Source: Flavobacteriales bacterium (GTDB taxonomy: Bacteria; Bacteroidota; Bacteroidia; Flavobacteriales_D; UBA2798). Taken from it: a stretch of 40,836 nt of DNA. The number at the start of each line of letters is the position of its first letter. Position 1 is the stretch's first letter. Below the pieces are notes generated by a model. It was given only the letters and a program-made list of their open reading frames with translations, was not told where the DNA came from and ran no database searches. Made by a program: the position numbers and the translations under genes. Below are positions 1 through 9,400 of the stretch, piece by piece. The stretch is from positions 1 through 40,836 of the forward strand of contig JAIBBF010000003.1 in NCBI GenBank assembly GCA_019694795.1. The letters are read 5' to 3'.

Positions 1-1061
1 GGGCCAACCTTCTGGTGAATGGATTCTTTTTCTTTGCAATTGCAATCGCTGCATTATTTATGCTGGCACTGCAATATGCAACAGAATCAGCATGGGGTGT
101 AGTAACTAAGAGGGTATATGAGGCAGTAATGTCCTATATTCCGGTAGGTTCTATTTTCCTTCTGATTGTATTAATTGCTGGCTCACTTCACTTGAATCAT
201 CTTTATCATTGGATGGACCCTGAAGTAGCAAAGCATGATGAATTGATTGCAAACAAAGGAGCATTTCTTAACCTGCCTTTCTTTTGGGTAAGAACACTGG
301 TTTACATCGCCACGTTTATCCTGTTTGCACGTTCATTCAGAAAACGCTCTTTACTGGAAGATCAGGTAGGCGGAACTGATATTCACTTTAAAAACTATCG
401 CCAAGGTGCATTATTCCTTGTGTTTTTCGCAGTATTTTCCTCAACCTTATCGTGGGATTGGTTAATGTCAATCGACACCCACTGGTTCTCTACATTGTAT
501 GGATGGTATGTATTCTCCGGAATGTGGGTTTCAGCAATTATCGTTATTATTCTTACCGTATTCTATTTGCAAAGTCAGGGTCACCTCAAAGTGGTAAACG
601 AAAGTCACATCCACGACTTAGGAAAATGGCTGTTTGCAATTTCATTCTTGTGGAGTTATTTATGGTTCTTCCAATTCATGTTGATTTGGTATTCCAACAT
701 CCCTGAAGAAGTAACGTATTTCATGTTCCGAATCGAGCATTATAAAGTTCCGTTCTTCCTGATGTTTGCGATCAACTTTGTGCTTCCAATGCTCTTCCTG
801 ATGAGCCGTGAATCAAAACGTCAGCGCACTTTGTTAACCATCATTGCCTTGGTGCTTTTCATTGGTCACTGGTTTGATACGTATTTGTTGGTTATGCCGG
901 GAACCATGTTTGCCGAGCAGCATTATGGAATCCTTGAAGTTGGAATGTTCCTTGCGTTTTTAGGCTTGTTTATGTTTGTTGTACTTCGTGCACTTACAAA
1001 AGCACCATTAATGCCGGTGCATCATCCTTACCTGGAAGAAAGCATTCATCATCACATTTAA
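1..1061 (+). CDS. actF: Alternative complex III subunit ActF, 5'-truncated by window edge
   Basis: Membrane subunit of alternative complex III, which oxidises quinol and passes electrons to a c-type cytochrome or directly to the linked aa3 oxidase. The reading frame is open to base 3, and the residues before the first possible start (GTG at 15) read ANLLVNGFFFF, which fits the interior of the family, so the true start lies outside the window. About nine hydrophobic helices are visible; the family (NrfD-like, quinone-binding) usually has ten. The C-terminus is His-rich (ESIHHHI). coxB follows after 30 bases and coxA after that, the standard Bacteroidota act-cox order, so co-transcription is likely. 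The assignment to ActF rather than its paralogue ActC rests on this position beside coxB and on overall similarity as I recall it. Confidence 0.88.
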   Translation, partial: ANLLVNGFFFFAIAIAALFMLALQYATESAWGVVTKRVYEAVMSYIPVGSIFLLIVLIAGSLHLNHLYHWMDPEVAKHDELIANKGAFLNLPFFWVRTLVYIATFILFARSFRKRSLLEDQVGGTDIHFKNYRQGALFLVFFAVFSSTLSWDWLMSIDTHWFSTLYGWYVFSGMWVSAIIVIILTVFYLQSQGHLKVVNESHIHDLGKWLFAISFLWSYLWFFQFMLIWYSNIPEEVTYFMFRIEHYKVPFFLMFAINFVLPMLFLMSRESKRQRTLLTIIALVLFIGHWFDTYLLVMPGTMFAEQHYGILEVGMFLAFLGLFMFVVLRALTKAPLMPVHHPYLEESIHHHI

Positions 1062-1091
1062 TTCATTTAGCACCTTAATACACGACATATC

Positions 1092-2354
1092 ATGGTTAAG
1101 CTTTTCATTGTTCTGATCATTCTGCTTGGGATTATCACTATTGCACAGTTGATGAGGGTTCTCGAGCTTTCGTCAGATCTTAGGAACAAAAAGGAGGAAG
1201 AAATTTCCGAAGGAGACAACAAACTGAATGCAAATCTCATGTTTGCGTTTATGATTTTCTTTTTTGGTTCCTTTATTTGGTTGATGGCTAAATATGGTGG
1301 AGGATCTTTACCTGTAGCTGCATCAAAGCATGGTGCTGAAACAGATTGGTTATTGAAAATCAATTTTGCAATTATCATTCTGGTGTTTTTTGCAACTAAC
1401 TTTTTGCTTTTCTTTTTTGCAAACCGTTATTACTACCGTAAAGACAGAAAAGCGCTTTACTACCCGCATAATAACAAGCTAGAGTTATTGTGGACCGTTG
1501 TTCCTGCCTGTGTACTTGCCGTGATTATCATTCTTGGTTTGAAAACATGGAATGATATTACAGCCGAATCCGATCCTGAAGCTATTCGCATTGAATTATA
1601 CTCTAAACAATTCGAATGGGTGGCACGCTATTCTGGAGATGACAATCAACTTGGAAGAAGTGATTTCCGTTTGGTTAGTCCTGAAAATCCACTCGGTGTA
1701 CAAACCAATGCTACAATTGATTCTGCCATCGTAAGAATCGAAAAAATGATTGTAGATCTTGATTCTGCTTTAGCACATAACGAGAATCCCCGCACAACGG
1801 CTGATGTTATGACTGATGCTACTGCTGCAAAAACAAAAGCGAAAAAAGAACGAATGATGCGTCACCTTAAAAAGGTGATTGAACTGAAGAAGACCATGAA
1901 CGCTGATCTTGATAAAATGGCCAATGACGACCGCGTTATCAAATTGAAAGAAATTCATTTAATCCAGGGTCAGGAATATGAATTCCTGTTCAGATCGCAA
2001 GACGTAATTCACTCAGCTTATTTCCCGCATTTCCGTGCACAAATGAATACAGTGCCTGGTATGACCACCCGTTTCAGAATTACTCCAACTATTACTACAG
2101 ATAGTATGAGAACGGTTACCGGAAATCCTAAGTTTGATTACATTTTGCTTTGTAATAAAATTTGTGGAGCAGCGCATTACAACATGCAAATGGTAATTAA
2201 GGTTGATAAGCCTGCAGATTATAAAACATGGTATGAAGCTCAACCTATTTTTGCTGGAGCGCCTGTTGCTCCGGTAGAAAATTCAACTCCGGCAGATAGT
2301 ATTCCTGTAGTGGCTGCAGATACTGCAAAAGTTGCAATGGTTGAAGGACATTAA
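1092..2354 (+). CDS. coxB: Cytochrome c oxidase subunit II (CuA subunit)
   Basis: Subunit II of the aa3-type haem-copper oxidase; its periplasmic CuA centre receives electrons and passes them to CoxA. Four hydrophobic segments are visible (about residues 3-21, 47-66, 92-111, 132-152), two more than the classical subunit II. CuA ligands are H307, C354, C358, H362 and M365. The usual Glu between the two cysteines is Lys356 (CNKIC), which I believe is common in Bacteroidota; in the classical enzyme that Glu supplies a backbone CuA ligand and a side-chain contact to Mg. A charged, helix-prone insertion of about 80 residues (about 205-285, rich in Lys, Glu, Ala) interrupts the cupredoxin domain before the first CuA histidine. 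No haem c motif is present at the C-terminus. It sits between actF and coxA in one operon. Confidence 0.96.
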   Translation: MVKLFIVLIILLGIITIAQLMRVLELSSDLRNKKEEEISEGDNKLNANLMFAFMIFFFGSFIWLMAKYGGGSLPVAASKHGAETDWLLKINFAIIILVFFATNFLLFFFANRYYYRKDRKALYYPHNNKLELLWTVVPACVLAVIIILGLKTWNDITAESDPEAIRIELYSKQFEWVARYSGDDNQLGRSDFRLVSPENPLGVQTNATIDSAIVRIEKMIVDLDSALAHNENPRTTADVMTDATAAKTKAKKERMMRHLKKVIELKKTMNADLDKMANDDRVIKLKEIHLIQGQEYEFLFRSQDVIHSAYFPHFRAQMNTVPGMTTRFRITPTITTDSMRTVTGNPKFDYILLCNKICGAAHYNMQMVIKVDKPADYKTWYEAQPIFAGAPVAPVENSTPADSIPVVAADTAKVAMVEGH

Positions 2355-2391
2355 TTAAGAAGAATCAGAATCACAATTATACTGAGAGAAA

Positions 2392-4200
2392 ATGGCAGAA
2401 GTTAATCACTCAAATGGAAATGCTCACCACGATGACGCGCATGGTCATCACCATCACAAAGAGCATTTTATTACAAAGTACTTTTTTAGCCAAGATCATA
2501 AAATGATCTCCAAGCAGTTTTTATTGACTGCAGTTTTTATGGGGGTTGTTGCTATGATTATGTCTGTATTGTTCCGTTTACAATTAGGCTGGCCAAATCA
2601 GGAGTTTGATATTCTCAACTTCTTTTTAGGAGATAAATGGGCACCGGGCGGAATCTTAGATCGAAACATGTACTTGGGTCTGGTTACCCTGCACGGTACA
2701 ATCATGGTATTCTTCCTGCTTACTGGTGGTTTAAGTGGAACATTTAGTAACCTCTTAATTCCCTTACAAATTGGAGCAAGAGATATGGCCTCGGGCTTGT
2801 TGAATATGTTGTCTTACTGGATGTTCCTTGTTTCTTCTATTATAATGATTTATTCATTCTATGTAGAAACCGGACCAGCAAGTGGTGGTTGGACAGTTTA
2901 TCCTCCATTAAGTGCCCATGCGGACTTCATGCCTGGTTCAGGATTAGGAATGACACTTTGGTTAGTTTCTATGGCCATTTTCGTTGCATCTTCTTTATTA
3001 GGTTCATTGAACTATATTGTTACGGTGTTGAACCTTCGTACTAAAGGAATGAAGATGACACGTATGCCGTTAACCATTTGGGCATTCCTGGTAACTGCAA
3101 TTCTTGGGGTGTTATCATTCCCGGTTCTTCTTTCTGCGGTGTTACTGCTTATTATGGACCGTACTTTCGGAACAAGTTTCTACTTGTCTGATATCATAAC
3201 CGCTAATGAAGGTATGTTAGATGCAACGGGAGGTTCACCAATTTTATACCAACACTTATTCTGGTTTTTAGGTCACCCTGAGGTATACATCGTTTTATTA
3301 CCTGCATTAGGTATCACTTCCGAAATCATTGCAACGAATGCCCGTAAGCCAATTTTCGGATACAGAGCGATGATCGGATCAATTTTAGCAATTGGATTCC
3401 TTTCGTTCATTGTGTGGGGTCACCACATGTATGTAACGGGTATGAATCCATTCTTAGGAGGAGTGTTTGTATTTACAACACTTTTAATTGCCATTCCTTC
3501 GGCGGTTAAAGTATTTAACTACCTGACTACACTCTGGAAAGGAAATATCGTTTATACACCCGCGATGTTGTTCTCCATCGGATTGGTATCTACATTTATC
3601 ACTGGTGGTTTAACAGGTATCATCCTTGCCGACTCAGCTTTAGATATTAATGTACACGATACTTATTTCGTAGTTGCCCACTTCCATATTGTGATGGGAT
3701 TATCTGCAGTGTTCGGTATGTTTGCCGGGGTTTATCACTGGTTCCCTAAAATGTATGGTAAAATGATGAATACTAAATTGGGTTATGCTCACTTTTGGTT
3801 AACCATCATTTGCGGATACGGTGTATTCTTCCCAATGCACTTTGTTGGATTATCCGGTGCACCACGTCGTTATTACGACTATACTTCATATCCAATGTTC
3901 GACAGCATTCTTGATTTGAACGTAATCATTTCTGTTTCTGCGATTATCGGTTCACTTGCACAAATCATTTTCTTGTTCAATTTCTTCTACAGTATTTTCC
4001 GCGGAAGAAAAGCAAGTCAAAACCCTTGGAAATCGAATACACTGGAGTGGACCACACCGGTGGAACATGTACACGGAAACTGGCCTGGTGCTATTCCGGA
4101 AGTTCACCGTTGGCCGTATGATTATAGTAAACCAGGTCTGGCAGATGATTATTGTCCTCAAACCGTTCCTCTTAAGGATGGTGAGGAAGAAGGTCACTAA
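2392..4200 (+). CDS. coxA: Cytochrome c oxidase subunit I
   Basis: Catalytic subunit of the proton-pumping aa3 oxidase, reducing O2 to water. At 602 residues it is normal for the family. All key residues are present: haem a ligands H101 and H432, haem a3 ligand H430, CuB ligands H295, H344 and H345, the cross-linked tyrosine Y299 and the adjacent E297 in GHPEVY, and a K-channel lysine K373 in AVKVF, so an A-type oxidase is expected. The N-terminus is very His-rich (residues 11-22, HHDDAHGHHHHK), a cytoplasmic extension that could bind metal or simply be low complexity. The start at 2392 is the only sensible ATG, 37 bases after coxB. The operon ends at the hairpin at 4221-4251. No subunit III or IV gene follows directly. 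Confidence 0.98.
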   Translation: MAEVNHSNGNAHHDDAHGHHHHKEHFITKYFFSQDHKMISKQFLLTAVFMGVVAMIMSVLFRLQLGWPNQEFDILNFFLGDKWAPGGILDRNMYLGLVTLHGTIMVFFLLTGGLSGTFSNLLIPLQIGARDMASGLLNMLSYWMFLVSSIIMIYSFYVETGPASGGWTVYPPLSAHADFMPGSGLGMTLWLVSMAIFVASSLLGSLNYIVTVLNLRTKGMKMTRMPLTIWAFLVTAILGVLSFPVLLSAVLLLIMDRTFGTSFYLSDIITANEGMLDATGGSPILYQHLFWFLGHPEVYIVLLPALGITSEIIATNARKPIFGYRAMIGSILAIGFLSFIVWGHHMYVTGMNPFLGGVFVFTTLLIAIPSAVKVFNYLTTLWKGNIVYTPAMLFSIGLVSTFITGGLTGIILADSALDINVHDTYFVVAHFHIVMGLSAVFGMFAGVYHWFPKMYGKMMNTKLGYAHFWLTIICGYGVFFPMHFVGLSGAPRRYYDYTSYPMFDSILDLNVIISVSAIIGSLAQIIFLFNFFYSIFRGRKASQNPWKSNTLEWTTPVEHVHGNWPGAIPEVHRWPYDYSKPGLADDYCPQTVPLKDGEEEGH

Positions 4201-4220
4201 GAATAATATTTTCCTTATAA

Positions 4221-4251
4221 ATGTCCGTACTTTTGTACGGACATTTTTTTT
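4221..4251 (+). terminator. Rho-independent terminator of act-cox operon
   Basis: A perfect 10-bp stem (ATGTCCGTAC / GTACGGACAT) with a TTTT loop is followed at once by seven or more T residues, 20 bases after the coxA stop. It is a textbook intrinsic terminator. The T-tract runs straight into the ATG of the next gene at 4252. Confidence 0.9.
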
Positions 4252-4878
4252 ATGTATTTGCGGCTGACCATCTTTTTATATTTCATTGCTATTCCATTCT
4301 GCAATGCACAATTGATGGATAGTATTGCGCGAAGCTTTGAAGAAAAACCTAGTCTTTATTTTAATTACGGATCACAGTATTCCTTTATTTCAAATAAGCT
4401 AGCCACTATTTCTAATTTTAAGATTGGTGTAGATTATTCCGGAACGTTTAAACTAGGATTAGGTTTTAATTGGTTATCTAAAAAATATAAGGAGCGCAAT
4501 CGTTTTTTGGAAGCGGACATGCGCTTATCCCAATTGCACATGTATTACTTTTCTGCATTTGCAGAATATACATTTTTCAAAACCTATCATTGGGAAGCAA
4601 CTATTCCCGCACAAATTGGATGTGGTTGGGCAAATTACAGTTACAGTAATTCTTCTAATGCCAATGTTCATTCAGCGAATAAGCTATTTGTTTTGTATGA
4701 ACCGATGATGACTATTCAATACCGCTTTTTGAAGTATTTTGGAATAGGTTGTGGAATAGGATATCGATTGGTGGTAATCAACAGAACGGTAATTGAAGAA
4801 CAAATGACGTCACCACTTTTTGTATTAAAGAGCAAGTTATTTGTTGGGGATTTATGGCGGGATTTCACAAAAAAATAG
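4252..4878 (+). CDS. Exported outer-membrane beta-barrel-like protein, unknown function
   Basis: A 208-residue protein with a clear signal peptide (hydrophobic stretch, likely cut after CNA at residue 19). The mature part has alternating aromatic and polar strands (SQYSFIS, LGLGFNWLS, FGIGCGIGYRLV) and no recognised catalytic motif, which suggests a small outer-membrane barrel. I do not recognise the family. The start at 4252 lies immediately after the coxA terminator T-tract; the next Met (residue 22) lies beyond the signal peptide, so 4252 is the best start even though no leader or ribosome site is visible. A -7-like TACTTTTG at 4228-4235 lies inside the terminator hairpin. The gene ends inside a hairpin shared with the convergent tonB gene. 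Confidence 0.75.
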   Translation: MYLRLTIFLYFIAIPFCNAQLMDSIARSFEEKPSLYFNYGSQYSFISNKLATISNFKIGVDYSGTFKLGLGFNWLSKKYKERNRFLEADMRLSQLHMYYFSAFAEYTFFKTYHWEATIPAQIGCGWANYSYSNSSNANVHSANKLFVLYEPMMTIQYRFLKYFGIGCGIGYRLVVINRTVIEEQMTSPLFVLKSKLFVGDLWRDFTKK

Positions 4879-4899
4879 GGATCCGAAGACCCCTATTTT
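4872..4899 (-). terminator. Terminator of tonB with UUCG loop (partly bidirectional)
   Basis: A 12-bp stem with a 4-base loop lies between two convergent genes. Read on the minus strand the stem is AAAATAGGGGTC, loop TTCG, then GATCCCTATTTT and further T residues, with one G-U wobble and a stable C(UUCG)G cap. On the plus strand the same pair is an A-C mismatch and only four T residues follow, so it should work best for tonB but may also stop the gene ending at 4878. Confidence 0.85.
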
Positions 4900-4918
4900 C
4901 AATTGAAATTATAAGCGA

Positions 4919-5596
4919 TTAATTCAATTTGAAATTGATTGGTAATGTAAAGCGGGAACTTACCGCTCTTCCGCGTTGTTTACCAGGTTCCCATTTCGGC
5001 ATTGATCTTACTACACGGATAGCTTCTTCATCGCAACCGGAACCGATTCCGCGAAGAACGCGGATATCACCTACTGTTCCATCTTTAAACACTACGAACT
5101 GTACGAATACTTTTCCTTGTACGCCTGATTCGCGTGCCATTTGAGGGAATTTCAGATTGTCTTGAAGATATTTTTTCAATGACTCCATTCCGCCTGGGAA
5201 AGAAGCTTGTTCTTCTACAACGTCAAAAATTTCTTCTACAACCGGGGCTTCTTCAACTTTTACATCGAAAATTTCAACTTTATCGTTAGCGTCTGTTTCG
5301 TTAACGGTAATTTGATTTTCTTCAACTTTAACATCGTCATCTTTAATTTCAATGTCAGTCATAATTGCCGGTGGCGGTGGGGGAGCCGGTGGTGGTGGTG
5401 GTGGTGGGATGTCCTGTACAGTTTCATCCATTAAGTCGTCGTTTTCTACCGATTCATTTGAGGCTGTATATTTTTTTTCATATACAGTGTATTCAAACGC
5501 AGAAAGGGTAAAACCTAGGGCGACTAAAACTCCTAACATCATAAGCGAAGTACGCTTATTCTGTATGTTGGCTTCTTGACTTTTCTTGATTTCCAT
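4919..5596 (-). CDS. tonB: Energy transducer TonB
   Basis: TonB couples the ExbBD proton motor in the inner membrane to TonB-dependent outer-membrane receptors. The 225-residue protein has one N-terminal membrane helix (about 18-34), a proline run (about 64-76), an acidic linker rich in Glu, Val and Asp (about 80-130) and a C-terminal TonB domain (about 135-225) with FPGG, the conserved KFP and a typical ending of the form FTLPINFKLN. It is the short single-domain form common in Bacteroidota, which often have several paralogues. It lies 62 bases downstream of the vanZ-like gene on the same strand, at the end of the maeB-ruvA-sprA-gcvH run, and is closed by the 4872-4899 hairpin. No exbB or exbD is in the window. 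Confidence 0.93.
   Translation of the reverse strand: MEIKKSQEANIQNKRTSLMMLGVLVALGFTLSAFEYTVYEKKYTASNESVENDDLMDETVQDIPPPPPPPAPPPPPAIMTDIEIKDDDVKVEENQITVNETDANDKVEIFDVKVEEAPVVEEIFDVVEEQASFPGGMESLKKYLQDNLKFPQMARESGVQGKVFVQFVVFKDGTVGDIRVLRGIGSGCDEEAIRVVRSMPKWEPGKQRGRAVSSRFTLPINFKLN
5363..5413 (+). repeat. GGN triplet tract encoding the TonB proline run
   Basis: A low-complexity GGT/GGC/GGG triplet tract that, on the minus strand, encodes the polyproline segment of TonB. It is a candidate for in-frame length variation by slippage, which would alter linker length without a frameshift. Confidence 0.6.
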
Positions 5597-5658
5597 ACGC
5601 TGAGGTATTGAATGGTAAATTTAAGTTTATTATCTGTACACTGCAAATGCAAAATGGT

Positions 5659-6045
5659 TCACCATGATAATTCTTTTCCATAAATCAAACGGAATAAGCT
5701 GATTCCCAAAAGGCTGCCGGCCACATCGGCCACTGCATCCTGCCAGTCAAAATGGCGTCCGGTAGAAATGAGTAATTGAACGGTTTCAATAATCAGTCCG
5801 TAGACAGACCCAATGATCAAAGCATACACCTTTGAATGGTAACGCAACTCAGAATACCTGTATTGTCTTCTAAATCCAACAATGATGAATAAACTCAATA
5901 TGGCAAATAGAAAAATATGAATGGCTTTATCGGCAGAAACAAATGCCCACAAAGTCGCATCAGGTAATTGATCTGATGGAGAAGCGCAGAGCAACAGAAT
6001 AAAAATTGCCCAGGAAATGCCTAAAATATTGCATCTCCAAAACAT
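5659..6045 (-). CDS. VanZ-like family membrane protein
   Basis: A 128-residue integral membrane protein with four hydrophobic segments. The features that suggest VanZ-like are the DKAIHIFLFA motif near residue 40, the IIETVQ motif near residue 86, and the DWQDAVADVAGSLLG stretch near residue 105. The family is named for a teicoplanin-resistance gene, but the biochemical role of the short stand-alone forms is unknown and I would not infer antibiotic resistance. Its ATG begins one base after the gcvH stop, so the two are almost certainly co-transcribed and perhaps translationally coupled. The order sprA-gcvH-vanZ-like-tonB is, as I recall, repeated in many Bacteroidota. Confidence 0.85.
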   Translation of the reverse strand: MFWRCNILGISWAIFILLLCASPSDQLPDATLWAFVSADKAIHIFLFAILSLFIIVGFRRQYRYSELRYHSKVYALIIGSVYGLIIETVQLLISTGRHFDWQDAVADVAGSLLGISLFRLIYGKELSW

Positions 6046-6046
6046 C

Positions 6047-6424
6047 TTAACCTAGCAGCTCTTTGTATTGCGAATCGCTTAACAGTTCGTTGACTTCGGA
6101 TGAATTTGATAGTTTCACTTTAATCATCCATCCATCTCCGTATGGATCTTTATTTACAGCGTCGGGATTTCCTTCCAATGCAGAATTTACTTCTAAAATT
6201 TCTCCACTTACAGGCATAAATAAATCGCTCACTGTTTTAACAGCTTCAACAGTACCGAATACTTCTTCTTTATTCAGTGTTTCTCCACCGGTTTCAATTT
6301 CTACATAAACGATATCGCCAAGTTCACCTTGAGCAAAATCAGTAATGCCTACAAAGGCAATGTCTCCTTCTACACGGATCCATTCGTGATCTTTTGTGTA
6401 CTTGAGATTAGCAGGAATATTCAT
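6047..6424 (-). CDS. gcvH: Glycine cleavage system H protein
   Basis: Lipoyl carrier of the glycine cleavage complex, shuttling the aminomethyl group from P to T and electrons to L protein. The 125-residue length is normal. The lipoylation site is K63 within VEAVKTVSD, and the N-terminal KYTKDHEWI is typical. A longer reading frame reaches back to 6526, but that would overlap sprA by 65 bases and add a non-family leader; the ATG at 6424 gives the canonical start. No gcvT or gcvP is nearby, as is usual when gcvH sits in this sprA locus. A probable dedicated promoter overlaps the end of sprA. Confidence 0.96.
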   Translation of the reverse strand: MNIPANLKYTKDHEWIRVEGDIAFVGITDFAQGELGDIVYVEIETGGETLNKEEVFGTVEAVKTVSDLFMPVSGEILEVNSALEGNPDAVNKDPYGDGWMIKVKLSNSSEVNELLSDSQYKELLG

Positions 6425-6440
6425 GTTTCTTGATTTTTGC

Positions 6441-6468
6441 CAAAAGTAGGATTTTTTTAAATCACAAA
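6441..6468 (-). promoter_or_regulatory. Predicted gcvH promoter (Bacteroidota type)
   Basis: On the minus strand a perfect TAnnTTTG box (TACTTTTG, 6441-6448) lies 16 bases downstream of TTTG (6465-6468). The -33 element falls in the last sprA codons, and the leader to the gcvH ATG at 6424 would be about 10 bases. The spacer is slightly shorter than the 17-23 usually quoted for Flavobacterium. Confidence 0.45.
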
Positions 6469-9400
6469 GTGAATCTGATGGCAATACCTGCATTAGTATT
6501 TGCAGTAGGGAAGGAAGTTGATACAACAGGTCTGTTCAGTACTTTGTCGTAAAAGAAACGAACAGTCAATTTCTGGTTGATGGCATAATCTGCAGATGAT
6601 TTAATGGAAATCATTCGCTGACCAGCTGTGGCCTGATTTTGGTTTTCCACCACTTTACGGGTGTATGTTACGTTGTTGCGAATAGAAAGGTCGATACGGC
6701 AATTTAAATCGCTTTCCAGAGGCTTATTCCCGATTTTGAATGGAAGTTTTACCTGGTTGAAACGATAGCCGGAACCAACCACAAATTCATTTCCGCGGAT
6801 TTCCGTTACCTGATTATTTACCAAACTCAACGATAAATTGCGGTCTCTTTTGATTTCGACTTTAGTAATCAATCCACCAGGCTTCCCTTTGTTTTTTAAA
6901 TTCCAGGTCATGTCGATGTTGATCAGCGGACTGAATTGCTCGGAAATCGCAATAATGCTGATTTGTTTTGGGTTGATAAAGTTACCTGTAATATCGGTAG
7001 CGTTTAGATTTCCATTGGCGTCTTTAGTACCTAATAAGTTGGTAGTATAATTTGCGATGGTCATGGTTGATCTGTAACCATGCGAAATGGAGAATGACTT
7101 AAACCATTTTTTCATGAATTTAACTTTCGTCTTCGCCATAGGATCGAAGGTTACTCTCCAGTTAGGTAGTGGAGTCATGCCAAATGGATTGGTATGCGAA
7201 TTAGATACGTTTTTCCCTGTGTATGCGGCCAGGAATGAAGCGATCATTACGTCTTGTTGTGTTCCACCATATCCATCTCTGTATCCAGGTTCGGAAGAAC
7301 TTTGACCATTTGAATTTGAATTGGCTGATCCCAGTAATTGAGAGGCATCTGCCCGGTTATCGCGGAAGTTTTCAAATACAGGGGAAACATGGTTGTCTTT
7401 ATTGGCAACAAAAGCAGTTTTCCAGGTGATAATGGACATTGACATCATTCCATTAGTCATTGGATTTTGCGCCGCATAATCTAAGAATGGGGAGCCGCCT
7501 AAGGTGTCCACCCACCTAAAGAAGGTGGTATAGTTTTCAGTGATATTTTTATCTGCATTCAATTCAATTCTGAATCCTGTGAGCGGTTCAATGGATGTTC
7601 TTGCAGATAAATTGGAATTGTGATTTGAAGTGTATTGAGTATTTAAGAATTGATTTTTTACAAGCCAGCCCTGGTCAGCGGCATAAAAAGCATAGTCGTT
7701 AAATCCGGGAGCCCATTCAGCTTCTCTTCCGAATAAATCTTTGTTTTGTTTACCAGAAATAAATCCGAATCCGGGAGCATTCCATGCAGCATCCATTCCC
7801 ATCAGATAATTTCTTTGGTTGTATCCCGGTAATAAAATACCATCGGTTGTGCTATAGGTAAAAGAGAATGTTTTTACACTCATCAACACACGTGCAATGT
7901 TTTCACCTACGGTGAAAATAGGTTCCCGTTCTTTCTTGTTTGTTTTGGTTGAGTCTGAATTATTTTTATCTGAATTATTATTCTCCTCAGCTTTTCCATT
8001 TTTACCTCGACCACCTTTTACTGCTTCTTTACCCCCATTTTTACCTTTTCCGCCACCTCCACTTTGAAGCTTGGTGTTTACTTTTTTCAGGTAAGGAACT
8101 TTATTGTAAAGCGTGGTCATGTTAAACTGTGCATTCCAGTTCACATTCCGGGAATTTTGGATGGTATTTCCTAGAGTGTCCTGACCAAATGCTGCACGTT
8201 GCCAATCGTAAGAGGTGCTGTAACGGGTAGTAACAGTTATCCAATCCAGAATTGGAATTTTATTGATGGGCCATGTGACATTTACATTGGCAGTATGATT
8301 GTATTGTTTATTGATACCGAATGTTTTTATGCTTTGCATCACACTATCCTTGAATACCTGATATTCGTCGCGGTATTGTTTGTCAACACGACCAATAGGT
8401 TCTCCGATAACACCGTTGTTGGTAGCATTAAAATCGAATTTGATGTTTTTGGTGAAGTCATATTTTAAATCATATGATCTCACCCAGGTGAAGTTCTTGT
8501 TATAGGTTGGGAAAACAATGGCATCAAAATTATTCCGGATTTGATTGGCATTGTAGGAGCGATTTAAATCTGTTCTGAACGCAATTAATTTCGGTCCTTT
8601 AGAAATATTAATATCCTTAATCAGCGTAAACCATTTTGATTTAGCCATGAATTTATTTTGCTTAAATGGCTCCCAGGCTTTTGGTGTAGCGTTATAGGTG
8701 TAATTTAAACCACCTCGGATAGTTTTGTTGATGTTGTATTCGGTATTGATATCTCTTTTGAAAATTTCGCTGTAGGAATAGGTAAGACTGACATTTTCTA
8801 CATCGTAGAAGTGAGCTTTTTTTCCATTGGCTCTTTCTTTACGGACATTCGTAAAGTTCATACTTCTCCTTCGGGTATAATCGATTACTTTATCTTTAGA
8901 AATCGCTTTTTGATCTGAAGGAAGCTGATCAAATAGAATGTCCGGATTTAAAGGATCGTATTGGGGTTTAATGACCGTTTGCGAATAGCCCAGGAACATC
9001 GGAATTTTTAATCCCCATTTATCCGGGAAGAATTTGCCCATTTCAAAAGATGTGGATCCGTCCCAACCGTAACGGGTATCGCGTTGTCTTTCGCTAACCT
9101 TTTTTTCGATGCTTCCCCAATAAGGAGTACTGTAATTACCGGAAATGGCTACTTGTGCAAAATCTGCGAGATTTGCATTCACTCTTCCAATGGCAGCCCA
9201 TCCGCCATGCTGATCGAAATCGGTGAGTCGTAATTCGTTAATCCAAACTTCGAAACATTTTGGATCGCCTAAATCTGTTGTAGAAAATTCGTTGCTGTTT
9301 TTATTCGGATTGCGCACACCGACCATTACCACTTTTAATCCCTGAAGATTCGGATTACCTATAATTTTCATTAACCGGTCGGGATAATTCGGGTCATGGA

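Noticed and set aside
5207-5579. Plus-strand Trp/Gly-rich frames opposite tonB
   Set aside because: They are the antisense of the TonB proline run and acidic linker; no start signal or family similarity.
6425-6526. N-terminal extension of gcvH
   Set aside because: It overlaps sprA and adds residues not found in H proteins; ATG at 6424 gives the standard N-terminus and has a promoter-like sequence just upstream.
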